Source: Hermatobates lingyangjiaoensis | Taxonomy: Eukaryota; Arthropoda; Insecta; Hemiptera; Hermatobatidae | Direction of reading: 5' to 3' | Assembly (NCBI GenBank): GCA_026182355.1 | Contig: JAPFBL010000308.1 | Location: forward strand, 293,501-357,500 | Length of the DNA stretch: 64,000 nt | Shown: in pieces, positions 9,861-20,962 of the stretch | Numbering within the stretch: the stretch's first letter is position 1 | Layout of the letters: every line of letters starts with the position of its first letter | The notes under the pieces: generated by a model | Databases searched by the model: none | What the model was told of the DNA's origin: nothing | The model's input: only the letters and a program-made list of their open reading frames with translations | Program-made: the position numbers and the translations under genes

Positions 9861-10375
9861 AAAATGTATATTTTTTGCAGTTGACAGTCCTTTAGGTGCT
9901 GCACTCTTAGGTGACATAGGACACATACCAAGGGTGCCAGGGTAGCTTAGTGTCTGGTATATCCGGACAAAATGTAATCGTGAACATTTGCTATCAAACT
10001 CTATGGTCAAAGTATTATCGAACTCATGAGAGAATCTTTTTTACGATTTCATGATATTAAAGAGGCAAAATCGATTATATTCATTATAACAAAATTTAAA
10101 TCATTTATTAAGAATATATATGAAAATTCATGTCACTGAAATATGTAATATGAAATTTAGAGCTTTATTTCTCACCAGAAGACCGGGTTCAAATTAGTAC
10201 GTCTTTTAGCATAAAGAAAAATACTTATAATATCCCTTTACATGTTTTAAAATTACCGAAATTCAGTGTGAAAGCTTACAAGACCTATACGACTAAAGCG
10301 AAAATTAAAGAAATTAGTCTTGTCTCATTTATAACCATTATTTGTTAGCAGATTAATTTTTAAATTTTCTCCTTA
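9861..10375. other. No gene recognised
   Basis: AT-rich with no long frame or repeat partner seen. Confidence 0.5.
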
Positions 10376-10655
10376 GTGGCTCTGGACTGGTTTATCTGGA
10401 GTTCAATACTCATTCTAGCACTGGATTTATTCTTGTAGGACATGAATAAATCTGAACTCGTTGTCCCTAGGAAAGGACGTTAAGCCGTCGATTCCGAGCC
10501 TGTACTCGTTAAAGATTCCTACTCTAAATATACTTGAGCTAAAAACAATTTAGGACTTTCAATGTAGAAAGTTCATTGCTTGGCATCACAAAGGGTCAAT
10601 GTTCAGCCTATGTGTATTCCCTTGTAGGCTTCCACTACAACCTAACCCAACATAG
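10376..10655 (+). mobile_element. Degenerate SINE1
   Basis: The tRNA-like head is badly eroded (TGGAGTTCAATACTCATT in place of the B-box). The body still reads GACGTTAAGCCGTCGATTCC, ACTCGTTAAAGATTCC and ends CTACAACCTAACCC. An old copy. Confidence 0.65.
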
Positions 10656-11146
10656 GACAAATACCTCTTTTGCACGGCCGTCTCAGTGGGTTAGTTGGTT
10701 TCTTATCTCGACCACAGATACGTATCTTCGATTCTATTAACCCTTGATTGTTGTTTTTTTGTTCAAAAAGAAATTCGGTTAGCAAAAAAGCGACCAGTTC
10801 AATTGTTCTCTTTTCAGTAACATCTGCAGTAACACCAAACAAAACAAGCACACCAAATTGAAAATATTACCATCAAAAACCAAAACTTTTATTTCAAAAA
10901 CCACTCGCGTTTCAACATATATGCAATTTATATTTAATATAAAAAAAATTGAGAAAACTTTTGAGTAAAGGTAAAAAAATGGGTTTTCCTATGACTGGTT
11001 TATACCCAAGTGCGTGTAATACCTCTGCACGTCATGCGATTTGCTTGTTTATCGTATACTTATCCTATTTTAACTTTCAATGTTTACAACTTTTGCTTGT
11101 TTGTGTTGTGTGACAGTCGAATATCTTCATTACTAGTGATATTATA
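10656..11146. other. No gene recognised
   Basis: AT-rich. No supported feature. Confidence 0.5.
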
Positions 11147-11488
11147 GGGGGGTCAGGTTAGCTCAGTGGTTACGTGCTCGCCTCTGAACTTATAGGACCG
11201 GGGTTCGATCCTCACCTGGCCCTCCATTTATTCACGCAGAGAGTGAATAAATGTAGCCGTCGTCCCTACAGAGAAGATTACTTTTTTTAAACGTTGGTCC
11301 GAGCACTGTACGATGTCAGTACAGGTACTCGTTCAAGATCCCTACTAAATACATTTGAGTTAGGCAAAATTTAGTACTCCCACTGTGAATCAATCTTCAT
11401 TGTTGTGTGTATTTCACTTTTAAAGGGCCATATGCTCTGCCTAGTAGTGTTCCCTTGTGGAACTGCCATTTTCTGCAAACTAACTAAC
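11147..11488 (+). mobile_element. tRNA-derived SINE1
   Basis: GGTCAGGTTAGCTCAGTGG (A-box) and GGGGTTCGATCCTCACCTG (B-box), followed by the SINE1 body. The tail is changed to CTAACTAACTA, a drifted form of the CCTAA-type end. Confidence 0.82.
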
Positions 11489-11631
11489 TATGATTTGATA
11501 AAGAACTATACTTTCATTCTTCAATGATTTTGCAAAAAAATTATTATGTTTAATTTCAGATTATAAACAGAACAGTTTCCATAATGAATTTTTTCTTTTA
11601 TGTAAGATTATTTTATAAATGAACAGTATTT

Positions 11632-11699
11632 AATAAAATAAATTATATTTTAATTACAAATTTAATAATCAAATAAATCTACAATCAAACTCGTGGATC
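11632..11699 (+). repeat. 68-bp direct repeat, copy 1
   Basis: TAATAAAATAAATTATATTT...CAATCAAACTCGTGGAT recurs at 13239-13305 with one visible change. The second copy is followed immediately by a SINE. The spacing of about 1.6 kb and lack of LTR signals argue against a terminal repeat. Confidence 0.7.
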
Positions 11700-11732
11700 A
11701 ATTGAATCAATGAATTTATTATTATGAAGCAA

Positions 11733-11887
11733 GGAGTATGTTTTCAATACAAATAAGACCAACGGATACAGTTTATCGAATAATGACTGAATTAGTTCAC
11801 TCTTTACTGGGTGATCAGAAATTTAAAACTTTTCAGAAAAGTTTCATTGTTTGGAATCCCGGTTTTGAGAACAATACAAAGTAGTTC
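11733..11887 (+). CDS. Possible exon, unknown protein
   Basis: An open stretch reads ...MFSIQIRPTDTVYRIM..., then ...ELVHSLLGDQKFKTFQ... and ...SFIVWNPGFENNT before a stop at 11888. Codon choice and composition look protein-like against an AT-rich background. If the end is the weak donor GTAGTT at 11887-11888, the exon would end in phase with the stronger candidate exon at 12842. No family is recognised, and the 5' boundary is not clear. Confidence 0.25.
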
Positions 11888-11929
11888 AACTAATAATACA
11901 CCTGCTGATATAGGTTTTCATATAAAGTT

Positions 11930-12482
11930 CTTTATTTTGTTAATTATATCATATCACAGTTAAGCTATTTTAGCTTGAAGTCAACGGTCATCAACTAGTG
12001 ATTTTGATCTTGATTTGTCAGTATGCTGGTTGTAGGACCAACCCATTTCAATTCTTACAGTTTTATGTGGGAGATTTTATGGGAGTAGACGTAAATCCGT
12101 TCGTCTCAAACTTCATTATTTTGTTAATTATATCATATCACAGTTAAGCTATTTTAGCTTGAAGTCAACAGTCATCAACTAGTGATTTTGATCTTGATTT
12201 GTCAGTATGCTGGTTGTAGGACCAACCCATTTCAATTCTTACAGTTCTATGTGGGAGATTTTACGGGAGTAGACGTAAATCCGTTCGTCTCAAACTTCAT
12301 TATTTTGTTAATTATATCATATCACAGTTAAGCTATTTTAGCTTGAAGTCAACAGTCATCAACTAGTGATTTTGATCTTGATTTGTCAGTATGCTGGCTG
12401 GTAGGACCAACCCATTTCAATTCTTACAGTTTTATGTGGGAGATTTTACGGGAGTAGACGTAAATCCGTTCGTCTCAAACTT
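11930..12482 (+). repeat. 184-bp tandem repeat, three copies
   Basis: Three almost identical 184-bp units. The word CACAGTTAAGCTATTTTAGC recurs at 184-base spacing (about 11956, 12140, 12324). Each unit ends ...CGTTCGTCTCAAACTT. Differences are single bases plus one short insertion in copy 3. The high identity indicates a recent expansion or an assembly effect. Confidence 0.95.
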
Positions 12483-12841
12483 ATGTTTGTACTAGAAACT
12501 CATGAAGGATTCTTGACTCGAAATAACTTGTGTAAGACAAAATTGAAAACTCCCGATTTAGAATTTACCTTGTAGTATAGCTCGACATTAACTGAAATAA
12601 GCGTAACATAAACTGAGTCACAATTACAATGTCTTCAACAGTATGATATCTCTAATCAAACTTTAATTATAAGTGATTGCAAATGAAAATGCTAAGTATC
12701 TATATTAACATATGATCGATGAAAATAAAGTTTAATGTTTATAACCTGTTAATTGAAATTGTTTAGATGTTTCCAAAATTGATTAGTTGAAGTCGAAAAC
12801 TATGAAGACATTTAAAAAACAACTCCATCTTACTAAATTAG

Positions 12842-13039
12842 AAGCAGAAAGTGTTATAGATGCCGCATTGATGATCCTCGAAACATCACCGCCTCTCTTT
12901 CTCTGGGGAAAACTAGTTTTAGGTTTCCTTACATTAGAAAACCACTAAAGGAAATAATTCGTTTGTATATGCGCTGTGTTCTGGAAATTCCAGGTTTGTA
13001 TCCAGCCTTGAAAAGAGCAGTGGGCAGCCTGACTGATAT
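12842..13039 (+). CDS. Candidate internal exon of a host gene
   Basis: A 198-nt block bounded by AAATTAG at the left and a strong donor GTAAGT at 13040. In one frame it is open throughout: CYRCRIDDPRNITASLSLGK near the start, FRFPYIRKPLKEIIRLYM in the middle, and EIPGLYPALKRAVGSLTD at the end. The mix of Arg, Pro, Leu and Ile and the GC-richer codons differ from the surroundings. Start phase is 1 and end phase 2. The candidate terminal exon at 26147 begins with a base that would complete the codon. No protein family is recognised; a decayed gene fragment is the main alternative. Confidence 0.42.
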
Positions 13040-13238
13040 GTAAGTCTTGAGTCTTTTTAATTTAATAAGAAAAATCTTAAAGCAGCATATTTCAACTTTT
13101 AATAAACACTACCAATACGAATTTTTATAGAAGCCCCACAATTCTATTAGTTACATTATATTGCAGATCATACTTTTTTGGACAAATATTAAAACAGTAC
13201 ACCTATTTTTTTATTGTAAATTTAAATAAATACCACTA

Positions 13239-13305
13239 TTGAATAAAATAAATTATATTTTAATTACAAATTTAATAATCAAATAAATCTACAATCAAAT
13301 TCGTG
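13239..13305 (+). repeat. 68-bp direct repeat, copy 2
   Basis: Second copy of 11632-11699, ending ATTCGTGGATA immediately before SINE1. Confidence 0.7.
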
Positions 13306-13637
13306 GATAGGTTAGGTTAGGTTACAGTGGCAGTCCCACAAGGGAACACACCTAGGCCAAGCATTGGCCCTTTGTGATACCACACAATGAAGATTGATTC
13401 TACAGTGGGAGTCCTAAATTTTGCCTAACTAAAGTGTATTTAGAGTAGGGATGTTTAACGAGTACCTGACATCGTACAGGCTCGGGACCGACGGTTTAAC
13501 ATCCTTCTCCGAGGGACGGAGATTTATGTTATGTCATATTTATTCATCTCCCGCGTGAATAAATCGAGGGCCAGGTAAGGATTGAACCCCGGTCCTATCA
13601 GTTCAGAGGTGAGCACGTAACCACTGAGCTAGCCTAA
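13306..13637 (-). mobile_element. tRNA-derived SINE1
   Basis: Minus-strand copy. It starts on + with GGTTAGGTTAGGTT (its 3' tail) and ends with TAACCACTGAGCTAGCCT (A-box). The B-box region is GGATTGAACCCCGG on +. There is a small insertion near 13518-13540 in the body. Confidence 0.85.
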
Positions 13638-15117
13638 ATAATAAGCTATCGCTCCTAAACTATTTTCAGAACATGAAATATACTGTTCACTTACATGTTC
13701 ATAATTGATAATACTTCATATGTGTCAGAATGAGATAGAACAATGGTGATTTGGGTCGTTACAAAATTTGAATACAGTTCTTGTAGCTCAGAGGATTTAT
13801 TGCTTTTGTTTTGTTATTCATTACTCTAGAAAACACTTGATTGCAGAGATAACTTTTTGCCTTTGCAACAACTTTTTTGTCAAGCGGTTTACGGAACACT
13901 TTATTGCAATTCCAGGACTAAAACTCACAAAGCAGGGTCGTTACGCTTTCCTTTCTAACATGCTTTAGTAAATATTGTTCACGTTAGAGTTACAACCGAA
14001 AATTACAAAACAGCCTTGTCTTGAAAAAATTTGTTTTTACGCTACAGTTTACACCATTCGATGAATTAAAATGATATGATAATATAATATAATATAATAT
14101 GATAATAACTCGTTTTATTACCCTTTTTTTCATGAACTACTAATTCTAGAGAGTGTTAATTTTCTAGTTAATATAAAACTCATAATAACCATTAATTGGA
14201 AAAAATTTAATTTTTTGTTCACTATGAGTCAGTTTTGGATCAAATGTAAAAAATTTTTACTTAAAATTAAATCATAGAAATGGAGTACACGAAACTAATC
14301 ACACCGTCTCGTCGAACGAAACATGAAAATGAAATCCAAACTATTTCCTTAGAGGAGAATGACCTCTCCAGTTTCTGGTGAGGTTTCTGCTAAAAAAAAG
14401 GAGTATAATGGTATATTTTTTATAATTAGAATATGTTTAATTTTGCATAAAACATATACATTTTGCAAAGGACATTAAATTTTTCTACTTAAATACAGAT
14501 TTTGACGATTATAAAAAGCAGTAAAAACACATAACTCAACTTTGAATATACAATTTTTTTGGCTTTTGTTTAACTTAAAAGTAAACCTTTATCAAACACA
14601 AGCCAAAAAAAAAAAATTTATTGAAACCATAAAATATTTAAAATAAAACCTTGAATAGCTTTCAACGAGTTGATTAGATATGTAAAACTATTAAATATTT
14701 GACACTATTAAAATATTGAATTTGTGACTTTGAATGCACCCTCATCTACCCTACTGGGAAATACTTGAGTTCTTTGGAGTAAATAATGTTAAATATAATT
14801 ATTAGCGTAATGGTAGGCATGTATAACATATATATATATGAAAATTTCATTATTTATATCATAGTAGATGATATATTTTACAGATAAATACATTTAAAGG
14901 ATACTTTTTAGGTTCGTAGCAAACAATTACTCATTTTTTAGTTGGTTACTAGAAAGCAAAAAAAGAAAAGTTGGTTGAATGACAAAGGAAAAAGAATAGT
15001 TTTCAAATTTATACGGTTTTACAGGTCTTGAACCCTTTTTCAATTTTGCGTGCATGTTAAAAACGGGTTCTATGGATAATTTTTAAGCACCCCACTTGAC
15101 AAACCTTAATGACATTT
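13638..15117. other. No gene recognised
   Basis: AT-rich. It contains a short TAATA repeat at about 14065-14105 and an open stretch at 13768-13968 whose Cys/Phe-rich translation has no supporting signal. Confidence 0.5.
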
Positions 15118-15185
15118 CATATATATATATATATATATATATTTCTTATATATAATATTCTTATATATATATATATATATATATA
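15118..15185. repeat. Two (TA)n tracts
   Basis: TA runs separated by a TTTCTTATATATAATATTC spacer that is itself partly repeated after the second run. Confidence 0.9.
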
Positions 15186-15224
15186 TTTCTTAATCTATTT
15201 ATTCTCTATTAGTCCAGTTATATC

Positions 15225-15681
15225 GTTGACCTTTCAACTCTTTTATTCTAACCGCTTGTTTCTCGTTCTTTATTGACCTTTGACCTTTTCTTTATATTAA
15301 ACTGTACTATCCTTTTAATCTATTTATAGCAATGACTAAACTTGAGTCATAGATTTTAATTTAACATGTCACTGGGCCTTTCTTGAATTTCTTGGACTTT
15401 CAACTCTTTTATTCTAACCGCTTGTTTCTCGTTCTTTATTGACCTTTGACCTTTTCTTTATATTAACCTGTACTATCCTTTTAATCTATTTATAGCAATG
15501 ACTAAGCATGAGTCATCGATTTTAATTTAACATGTCACTTGGCCAACTCCTTTTCCAGTTGAACCCTGTTAACAGGAGGTTAGTTCGTAGGATCGAATCT
15601 CTCAGTCTTAAGATCGTGAATGCCGAGACTGCGGTTAATTTTAATGATACTTGTTTAAAAGAGGATCTGCTGCCTATTTAT

Positions 15682-15686
<5 letters not shown>
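15225..15686 (+). mobile_element. PLE-D 5' region with partial tandem duplication
   Basis: The leader TTTCAACTCTTTTATTCTAAC...TAGCAATGACTAA occurs twice, at about 15233 and 15398. An ATG at 15526-15532 follows, with a short frame: LNPVNRRLVRRIESLSLKIV, then NAETAVNFNDTCLKEDLLPI. As in PLE-G, the frame ends exactly where (TA)n begins (15686-15728). Leader duplication is compatible with the pseudo-LTR arrangement known in PLEs, but RT is missing. Confidence 0.5.
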
Positions 15687-15726
<40 letters not shown>

Positions 15727-15729
<3 letters not shown>

Positions 15730-15967
15730 CAGTTCAAAATTGAAGATAGGTAGCACACAAACTAAAGAAACACACTTACAAACTCAAATTTTCGGCCAAT
15801 CCGTCTTCAGGAGAAAAGAAAAGACCAAGCACGTTGTAGACGCAACGGCTAGTAACCCGTTGGGAACGTGCTTGGTCTCCCTTTCTCTTTTCTCCTGAAG
15901 ACGGATTGCCCAAAAATTTGAGTTTGTAAATGTGTTTCTTTACTTTGTGTGCTACCTATCTTCAATT
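15727..15967. mobile_element. PLE-I foldback
   Basis: Inverted arms about 95 bp long: TTGAAGATAGGTAGCACAC... on the left and ...GTGTGCTACCTATCTTCAA on the right. Each has the CTGAAGA/CGG..CCG/AAA block in its own orientation; the right copy is mutated. The central spacer repeats ACGTGCTTGGTCT/AGACCAAGCACGT, so the palindrome extends inwards. Confidence 0.75.
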
Positions 15968-16125
15968 TTGCCCACTGCTCAGCGAAGCCTTCGTTATTCC
16001 GCCAATGGTTATAGAGGTTGCACAGAGGTCCCTCTGTGAATTAAGATTATTGGCAGAAAACTCGGGCCTCACTTTGTAGTGAACTCCTGTTCCCTTTCTA
16101 TTATTGTTTTTTGTGGTGGTGGTTT
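15968..16125. other. GC-richer spacer before (TA)n
   Basis: About 130 bp with near-average GC between PLE-I and the TA run at 16126-16150. It could be internal sequence of an element; no coding signal. Confidence 0.4.
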
Positions 16126-16157
16126 TATATATATATATATATATATATAATTATGTT

Positions 16158-16305
16158 GACACAAAAAATTCTTAGTGTTCTCACTGAGTGAGTTTCTGTT
16201 TCTCACAGAAACAGAAACTAACTACATATTTCGATGTCCTAGTCATCAGGAAGATAGAAACGAGTCGCTCCGCAGGCAGACAACGTCTCCTGCGGAGTCG
16301 TTATA
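16158..16305 (-). mobile_element. PLE-L 3' end between TA runs
   Basis: On the minus strand, CTTCCTGATGACTAGGACATC is followed by GAAATATGTAGTTAG, then an AGTTTCTGTTTC/GAAACAGAAACT hairpin. TA runs lie on both sides (16126-16150 and about 16303-16312). Confidence 0.6.
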
Positions 16306-16312
16306 TATATAG

Positions 16313-17184
16313 TTATTGGTGTGATAAAATATCAGTATTTTGAGTAACACATGTGAAACAGTATAATTGACATTATTTTACATAATAATCTTAAAAAAAT
16401 GATTTTATTCCGCTATTCTGGAATAAAATTGAATTGAAATTGAAATTACTTACAATATGTGGTCCTAATATTTTTTCAAAAAAAATGTCATAAAATTATA
16501 TTATTATAAGAGGAAACATTGCACTAAAATATATTGCAACTATTAAGTTTCTCCTGTAGTAGAATATCATTTTCTTATAAAATTACTCATTTTGGTGAAA
16601 TTGATAAAATAGATATAGTCTTATTAAAAAAATCAATAAATTGAATTTATTGCCAATGAGTTTGATAATATGTTTAATTTTTTGTAAAAATTGGTTTAGA
16701 ATGCTGCAGATTTTTCATGTATTCTTGCTGTAAATATTGCAATAAATCTCCGCAGTATAGCTCATGATAAGATATAATCATGCAAATATCCGAATAAGGC
16801 ATTATTATGGCAGAAAAAAGAATGGTTCAACTTGAGAAGAAATAATCAATGATTGGCAAAAAAAAATGCCTCAAACATGGATTTTAATTCTAATCCAAAC
16901 GATACAAGAAGCAAAGAGGGGGGAACAAAGTTAACTCAATTATAAGCCGACTAAAAGTCGTATAATTAATCTACTTATGAAAGAAAATCTCTGAATAAAG
17001 GGAAAATTTGACGAAAACGAAAAATGAAAAACCTGGAATGGATTGCTCTACTTCACTATACATAAACCAATTACAACACATGATAATGGTCAATCAATTT
17101 AAATAATTGTTTTAGTATAATGTAGGTACTTTTTATCAATTATGATGAAAATAATTGCTTGGAATCATCCGTTTTAAACGTATA
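16313..17184. other. No gene recognised
   Basis: AT-rich, nothing supportable. Confidence 0.5.
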
Positions 17185-17312
17185 ATGCTTCGTCCTATTT
17201 TCGAGTCTTTTCCTGATGACGAAAAACAGTTCGAAATTCTGTATTTAGTAGCCGAGTATTTTATATTTTTTCTGTGTCGTGTTTTGTGTAATTTAAAGTT
17301 ATGTATTAAGAA
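17185..17312 (+). mobile_element. PLE-C 3' end
   Basis: Diverged copy: TTCCTGATGACGAAAAACAG, TTCGAAATTC, ending GTAATTTAAAGTTATG. It again sits directly beside a PLE-A foldback across an AT-rich joint. Confidence 0.65.
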
Positions 17313-17344
17313 TATATAAAATTTATAATATATACATATATATA

Positions 17345-17546
17345 TGATCAAACCACAATAAGAAATGGGAAAACAAGACTAAGATCTTTCAACCGTAACA
17401 AGCGGTCTTCGTCAGAGTCAAAAACCCAACTCTGGGTTTTTGACTCTGACGAAGACTGCTTGTTACAGTTAAAAGATCTTAGTCTTGTTTTCCCATTTCT
17501 TATTGTGGTTTGATCATGATTGTTATTTCACGTGTTTATGTGAAAT

Positions 17547-17552
<6 letters not shown>
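17345..17552. mobile_element. PLE-A foldback
   Basis: Nearly symmetrical arms meeting at CAAAAACCCAACTC|TGGGTTTTTGAC, then the terminal GTGAAATCTTT and (TA)n to about 17580. Both arms carry the CTGACGA...GAAA (or reverse) block. Confidence 0.78.
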
Positions 17553-17584
<32 letters not shown>

Positions 17585-17589
17585 TAAAT

Positions 17590-17730
17590 AAAATTATCGT
17601 GATGTCGTATCACAATAAACGTGTCGTTACGCGTCTTCAGAGCGACTCACGTCTGTCTTCTTGATGACGAGACAAATCGAAATATAGTTGTGAGTTTCAG
17701 TGTTTCTTTTTATGTGTCTATCAGACAAAA
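17590..17730 (+). mobile_element. PLE-L-like 3' end
   Basis: GTCTTCTTGATGACGAGACAA followed by ATCGAAATATAGTTGTGAG, similar to the motif and downstream word of 16158-16305. It follows a TA run. Confidence 0.55.
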
Positions 17731-18809
17731 ATCTTAGCTAATAAATTACTTTTTACACTAATAACAAATTAAAGCAGTGACTAATCGAAACATTAAATAC
17801 ATGAAATAAATTAGTAACATTATCTGATGGATGATTAAGTTAACGATGAATTCGTTACTTCATGGGTGAAGTAGACTTAAATAGTTTTTTTTTTTTTATA
17901 TTCTCAATGTTTTTACTTATGATTTAAGAGATTAGAAAGATATAAAACAAGTGGAAAGTAACTGTTGACCTTTTCATGTTGGCCCATATAATAATAAAAA
18001 ATGCATGACATTTCTATCATGTATATTCACATAAGAACAATTATAAATCAAACATTTCAAGTCACGATATTAACTAGAAGGTAAAAGAAAATTAGTAATT
18101 TTTTTTTGTATAAAGTAAAATAATCATTTCTATGATGTAATATTACTCAAAACTAACAAGTCTCCTCTTCTCACTAAGGGCTCTATATCTGACGAATGAC
18201 ATTACGATCTGTCAACGGTGTGATTTTTGAGTGATAACAACATTTAAGCCGCAAGCACTGAAAATAGCGCTAGACTACAGAAAAAGATGAAAATATTACA
18301 TACAAGTATTTCTCGTCTTTTGGTAAATTATCAGAAAAAAAAATAAGACTGGTGATCAGTAAAATGTTTGATCATTTCAAATATAGAACATGTTTCTTTT
18401 AGAATAGAGTTAAAAATAAGAATTAGAGAATATAAAATTATCAATCAACTTTCAGTGTTTACATAAGCTTTATTATCGTGTATGCTCAACTTTCAAAGTT
18501 ATTTTTTAATATGTAAAGTTCATCACGATTTCAATTATTTAACAATGTTACCTTGAACGAGTCTCCCACATTTATTAGAAAATTATCAATAATGTGTTAA
18601 TAGAATGTGGAGCCTCTATCAGTTTACCTTACAACCTATACACAAATATTATAAATAAATAAAGTATTATAATATTATAATAATAATATATAATATTTAT
18701 GGGTTACCTGACTACTATTTTAAATACTATTTGAGTCGCCCACAACAAAATGATTTTTTTTGCTTATTCATTGCATAGTTCATCATAATCGTTTAATTTA
18801 CTTTAAAAT
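17731..18809. other. No gene recognised
   Basis: AT-rich. An (AT)-type low-complexity patch lies at 18650-18700. No feature supported. Confidence 0.5.
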
Positions 18810-18937
18810 ATAATTCCTCTTTGGTCAAGCACTTTGGCGACTGCCTAGTCTAGTGGTAGTTATTTGGCCCTTAGTGCCAGAGAGGTTAGTGCAAGTGAAA
18901 TCAAGAAGAGGTGATGCAGTATAACTTAGTATACTTA

Positions 18938-19135
18938 CCAACGACCAACGACCAACGACCAACGAATATTACCATGCACAACAGTGCATGTCGTAAATAG
19001 CAGTTCCGGACCAGAGGCCCACTACTGCTAGATTCTCATCCTGGTGTTTTTGTTGGGTCAGTAAACATTGTCAAGAATGGGGGAGTCAGTCAGTAAGGGA
19101 ATATGTCGTCTTCGTGGGTGACGTGACTTAGGTGA
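18938..19135 (-). mobile_element. Jockey-type LINE 3' tail insertion
   Basis: CCAACGACCAACGACCAACG followed by AGCAGTTCCGGACCAGAGG and TTGGGTCAGTAAACATTGTC, the reverse of 2250-3003. The right arm of the inverted repeat (about 24318-24330) lacks it, so the insertion postdates the duplication. It also preserves the unoccupied target of the PLE-E insertion at 2.4 kb. Confidence 0.75.
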
Positions 19136-19249
19136 CTTCATCGTCACTTAGGTGACGTGAAGGCTGAAACCGATACAACAGCACTATTCCAGGTTTATAT
19201 TTTTCTTTCTTCATTTTACCAACTGATAAAAGTCAGGATTGATATTGAA

Positions 19250-19620
19250 TCCAAGATGAATATATACTGGATTAAAAATATTTTAGCTTGTTTGCATTCC
19301 AACACCCACTTATCAGGCTTTCATCCCATAGTGCTGTTCAAGTGTTTGATACCAATTTTAGTAATTACCTGTTGATTCTACATTCGGAGTCCTAAATTTT
19401 GCTTAACTCAAATATATTTCGATTTAGGGATTTTTAAGGAGTACCTGACATCGTACAGGCTCGTTAAATCTACGGCTTAATTTCGTTTCCAAGAAACAGA
19501 TTGATACTCAAATTTTTTTCATCTCTCGAATGAATAAATCGATGGCCAGAGTGGGTTTTGAACCCTGGATCTACCAATCCAACGTGAACACTTTGACCCT
19601 GTTCTCTCCTCTCTTAAAGA
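19250..19620 (-). mobile_element. SINE2 inside inverted repeat
   Basis: On the minus strand, CCAGGGTTCAAAACCCACTC (B-box-like) is followed by the shared SINE body and a tail different from SINE1 (...ATTACTAAAATTGGT...). The head is eroded. Its partner is 23838-24192. Confidence 0.65.
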
Positions 19621-19870
19621 TATACTTACAGTAAACCAAAAAGTATATTCAACCAAACTTTGTTTTGCTTTGACATACAAGTTGCTGTAAGATTAATATG
19701 TATATGGAATGCAAAACGCTGGAAATATAGTATAGTAAAAGAACACGGTGTAAAAAACACAACTATTTTTAGCAATGGTGACAGAATCGCCCACATACAT
19801 AATGTACCATTCAAATAAATATCCAAAACGGACTGAGGTGAGTTCAAACCGGTTTAATTTGTCAACATCT

Positions 19871-20790
19871 TAAAATTAATTTTCTCAATAAAATCACTGG
19901 TTATAAAAAGGAGTATAATGTCAAGGCGAAAACTATGCGTATGTCTACGTTCTGGTCGATCTCTAGTAAATGTATATACTTAATTATATAACAAAGTCAT
20001 CTCAATACATAAAAAAAGTGATTACCAAAAGGCTCATTTAATAAATATTCAATATTCATTATTAAAATATGAAGTAAAATACTCCAAATAGACTGTTTTA
20101 TTAAAAAATGTAAAAATTTATAACAAAAAAAAATTATTTTAAATATACTGCTAAACAAGTATAAATTGATAGAAATAAACCTTTTTTTTAGTAAAATAAT
20201 GGGTCAAATGTTCGTAAGCTTCTCCTGAATGTATCATTTATAAGGGAAGAAACCATTTTAGGTCTCGTGGTTAACTACCGTTTTGTATGATACAGGTATC
20301 ATGCTATATATTTCTCAAGAGATTTCTTGATAATAAAAGAGATTTATTTGTATTTCGTGATAGCTACAATCGTTTAGAGCAGTAAATTTAGTACTGGTCA
20401 ACAGTTCTAACGCTCTCAGATTATGTATTTATTCGCATTTACAGAATAAAGTAAAATTCTTGTAGCTGTTTTAAATCTAATTCATGGAATCAAAAATTTT
20501 TCCTGTTTTAATTATTATAAATATTTATTCAATCTTTTAAGAGAATTTCTACTGAATTAAGTTAACTCTAAATGATGGGAAGATGTAGTGCTTGCTTCAG
20601 TTTATTACAAAATGAAATTTTTGTTTCCGTGCCCACGCATTATAGGCGCATACTTTTAGCATTTCTAGGAAGTGCTAGGTGTGTATAATGTTTTATTTGT
20701 AAGTTTTAGTTGTAAGTGCCAATCTTTATTGTTAAATACATTCTATATTAAAAGATCTATTTTTTGTATTTCTCAAGTTTGTTGAAGAAA
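19871..20790. other. No gene recognised
   Basis: AT-rich, no supported feature. Confidence 0.5.
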
Positions 20791-20962
20791 GGGGATCTTT
20801 TACGAGATCAATGATTACAAGGAATTTGAGACCGGGGATCTTTTACGAGATCAATGATTACAAGGAATTTGAGACCGGGGATCTTTTACGAGATCAATGA
20901 TTACAAGGAATTTGAGACCGGGGATCTTTTACGAGATCAATGATTACAAGGAATTTGGGACC
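20791..20962 (+). repeat. 43-bp tandem repeat, four copies
   Basis: Units start at 20791, 20834, 20877 and 20920. Each begins GGGGATCTTTTACGAGATC (GATC ends a short mirror) and ends GGAATTTGAGACC. The copies are identical except for the last few bases of the final one. Confidence 0.97.

Larger units (their letters stand above)
18810..19870 (+). repeat. Long inverted repeat, left arm
   Basis: Matches 23620-24449 in reverse over its whole length apart from a jockey insertion (about 18938-19135). Shared blocks include TTTGGTCAAGCACTTTGGCG, the GTGCCAGAGAGGTTAGTGCAA area, a SINE2 copy, and the GGAATGCAAAACGCTGGAAA block. The first 150 bases contain a tRNA-like TAGTCTAGTGGTAGTTA word. Confidence 0.85.

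Noticed and set aside
11632..13305. LTR retrotransposon bounded by the 68-bp direct repeat
   Set aside because: No primer-binding site, polypurine tract, TG..CA ends or gag-pol frame in between.
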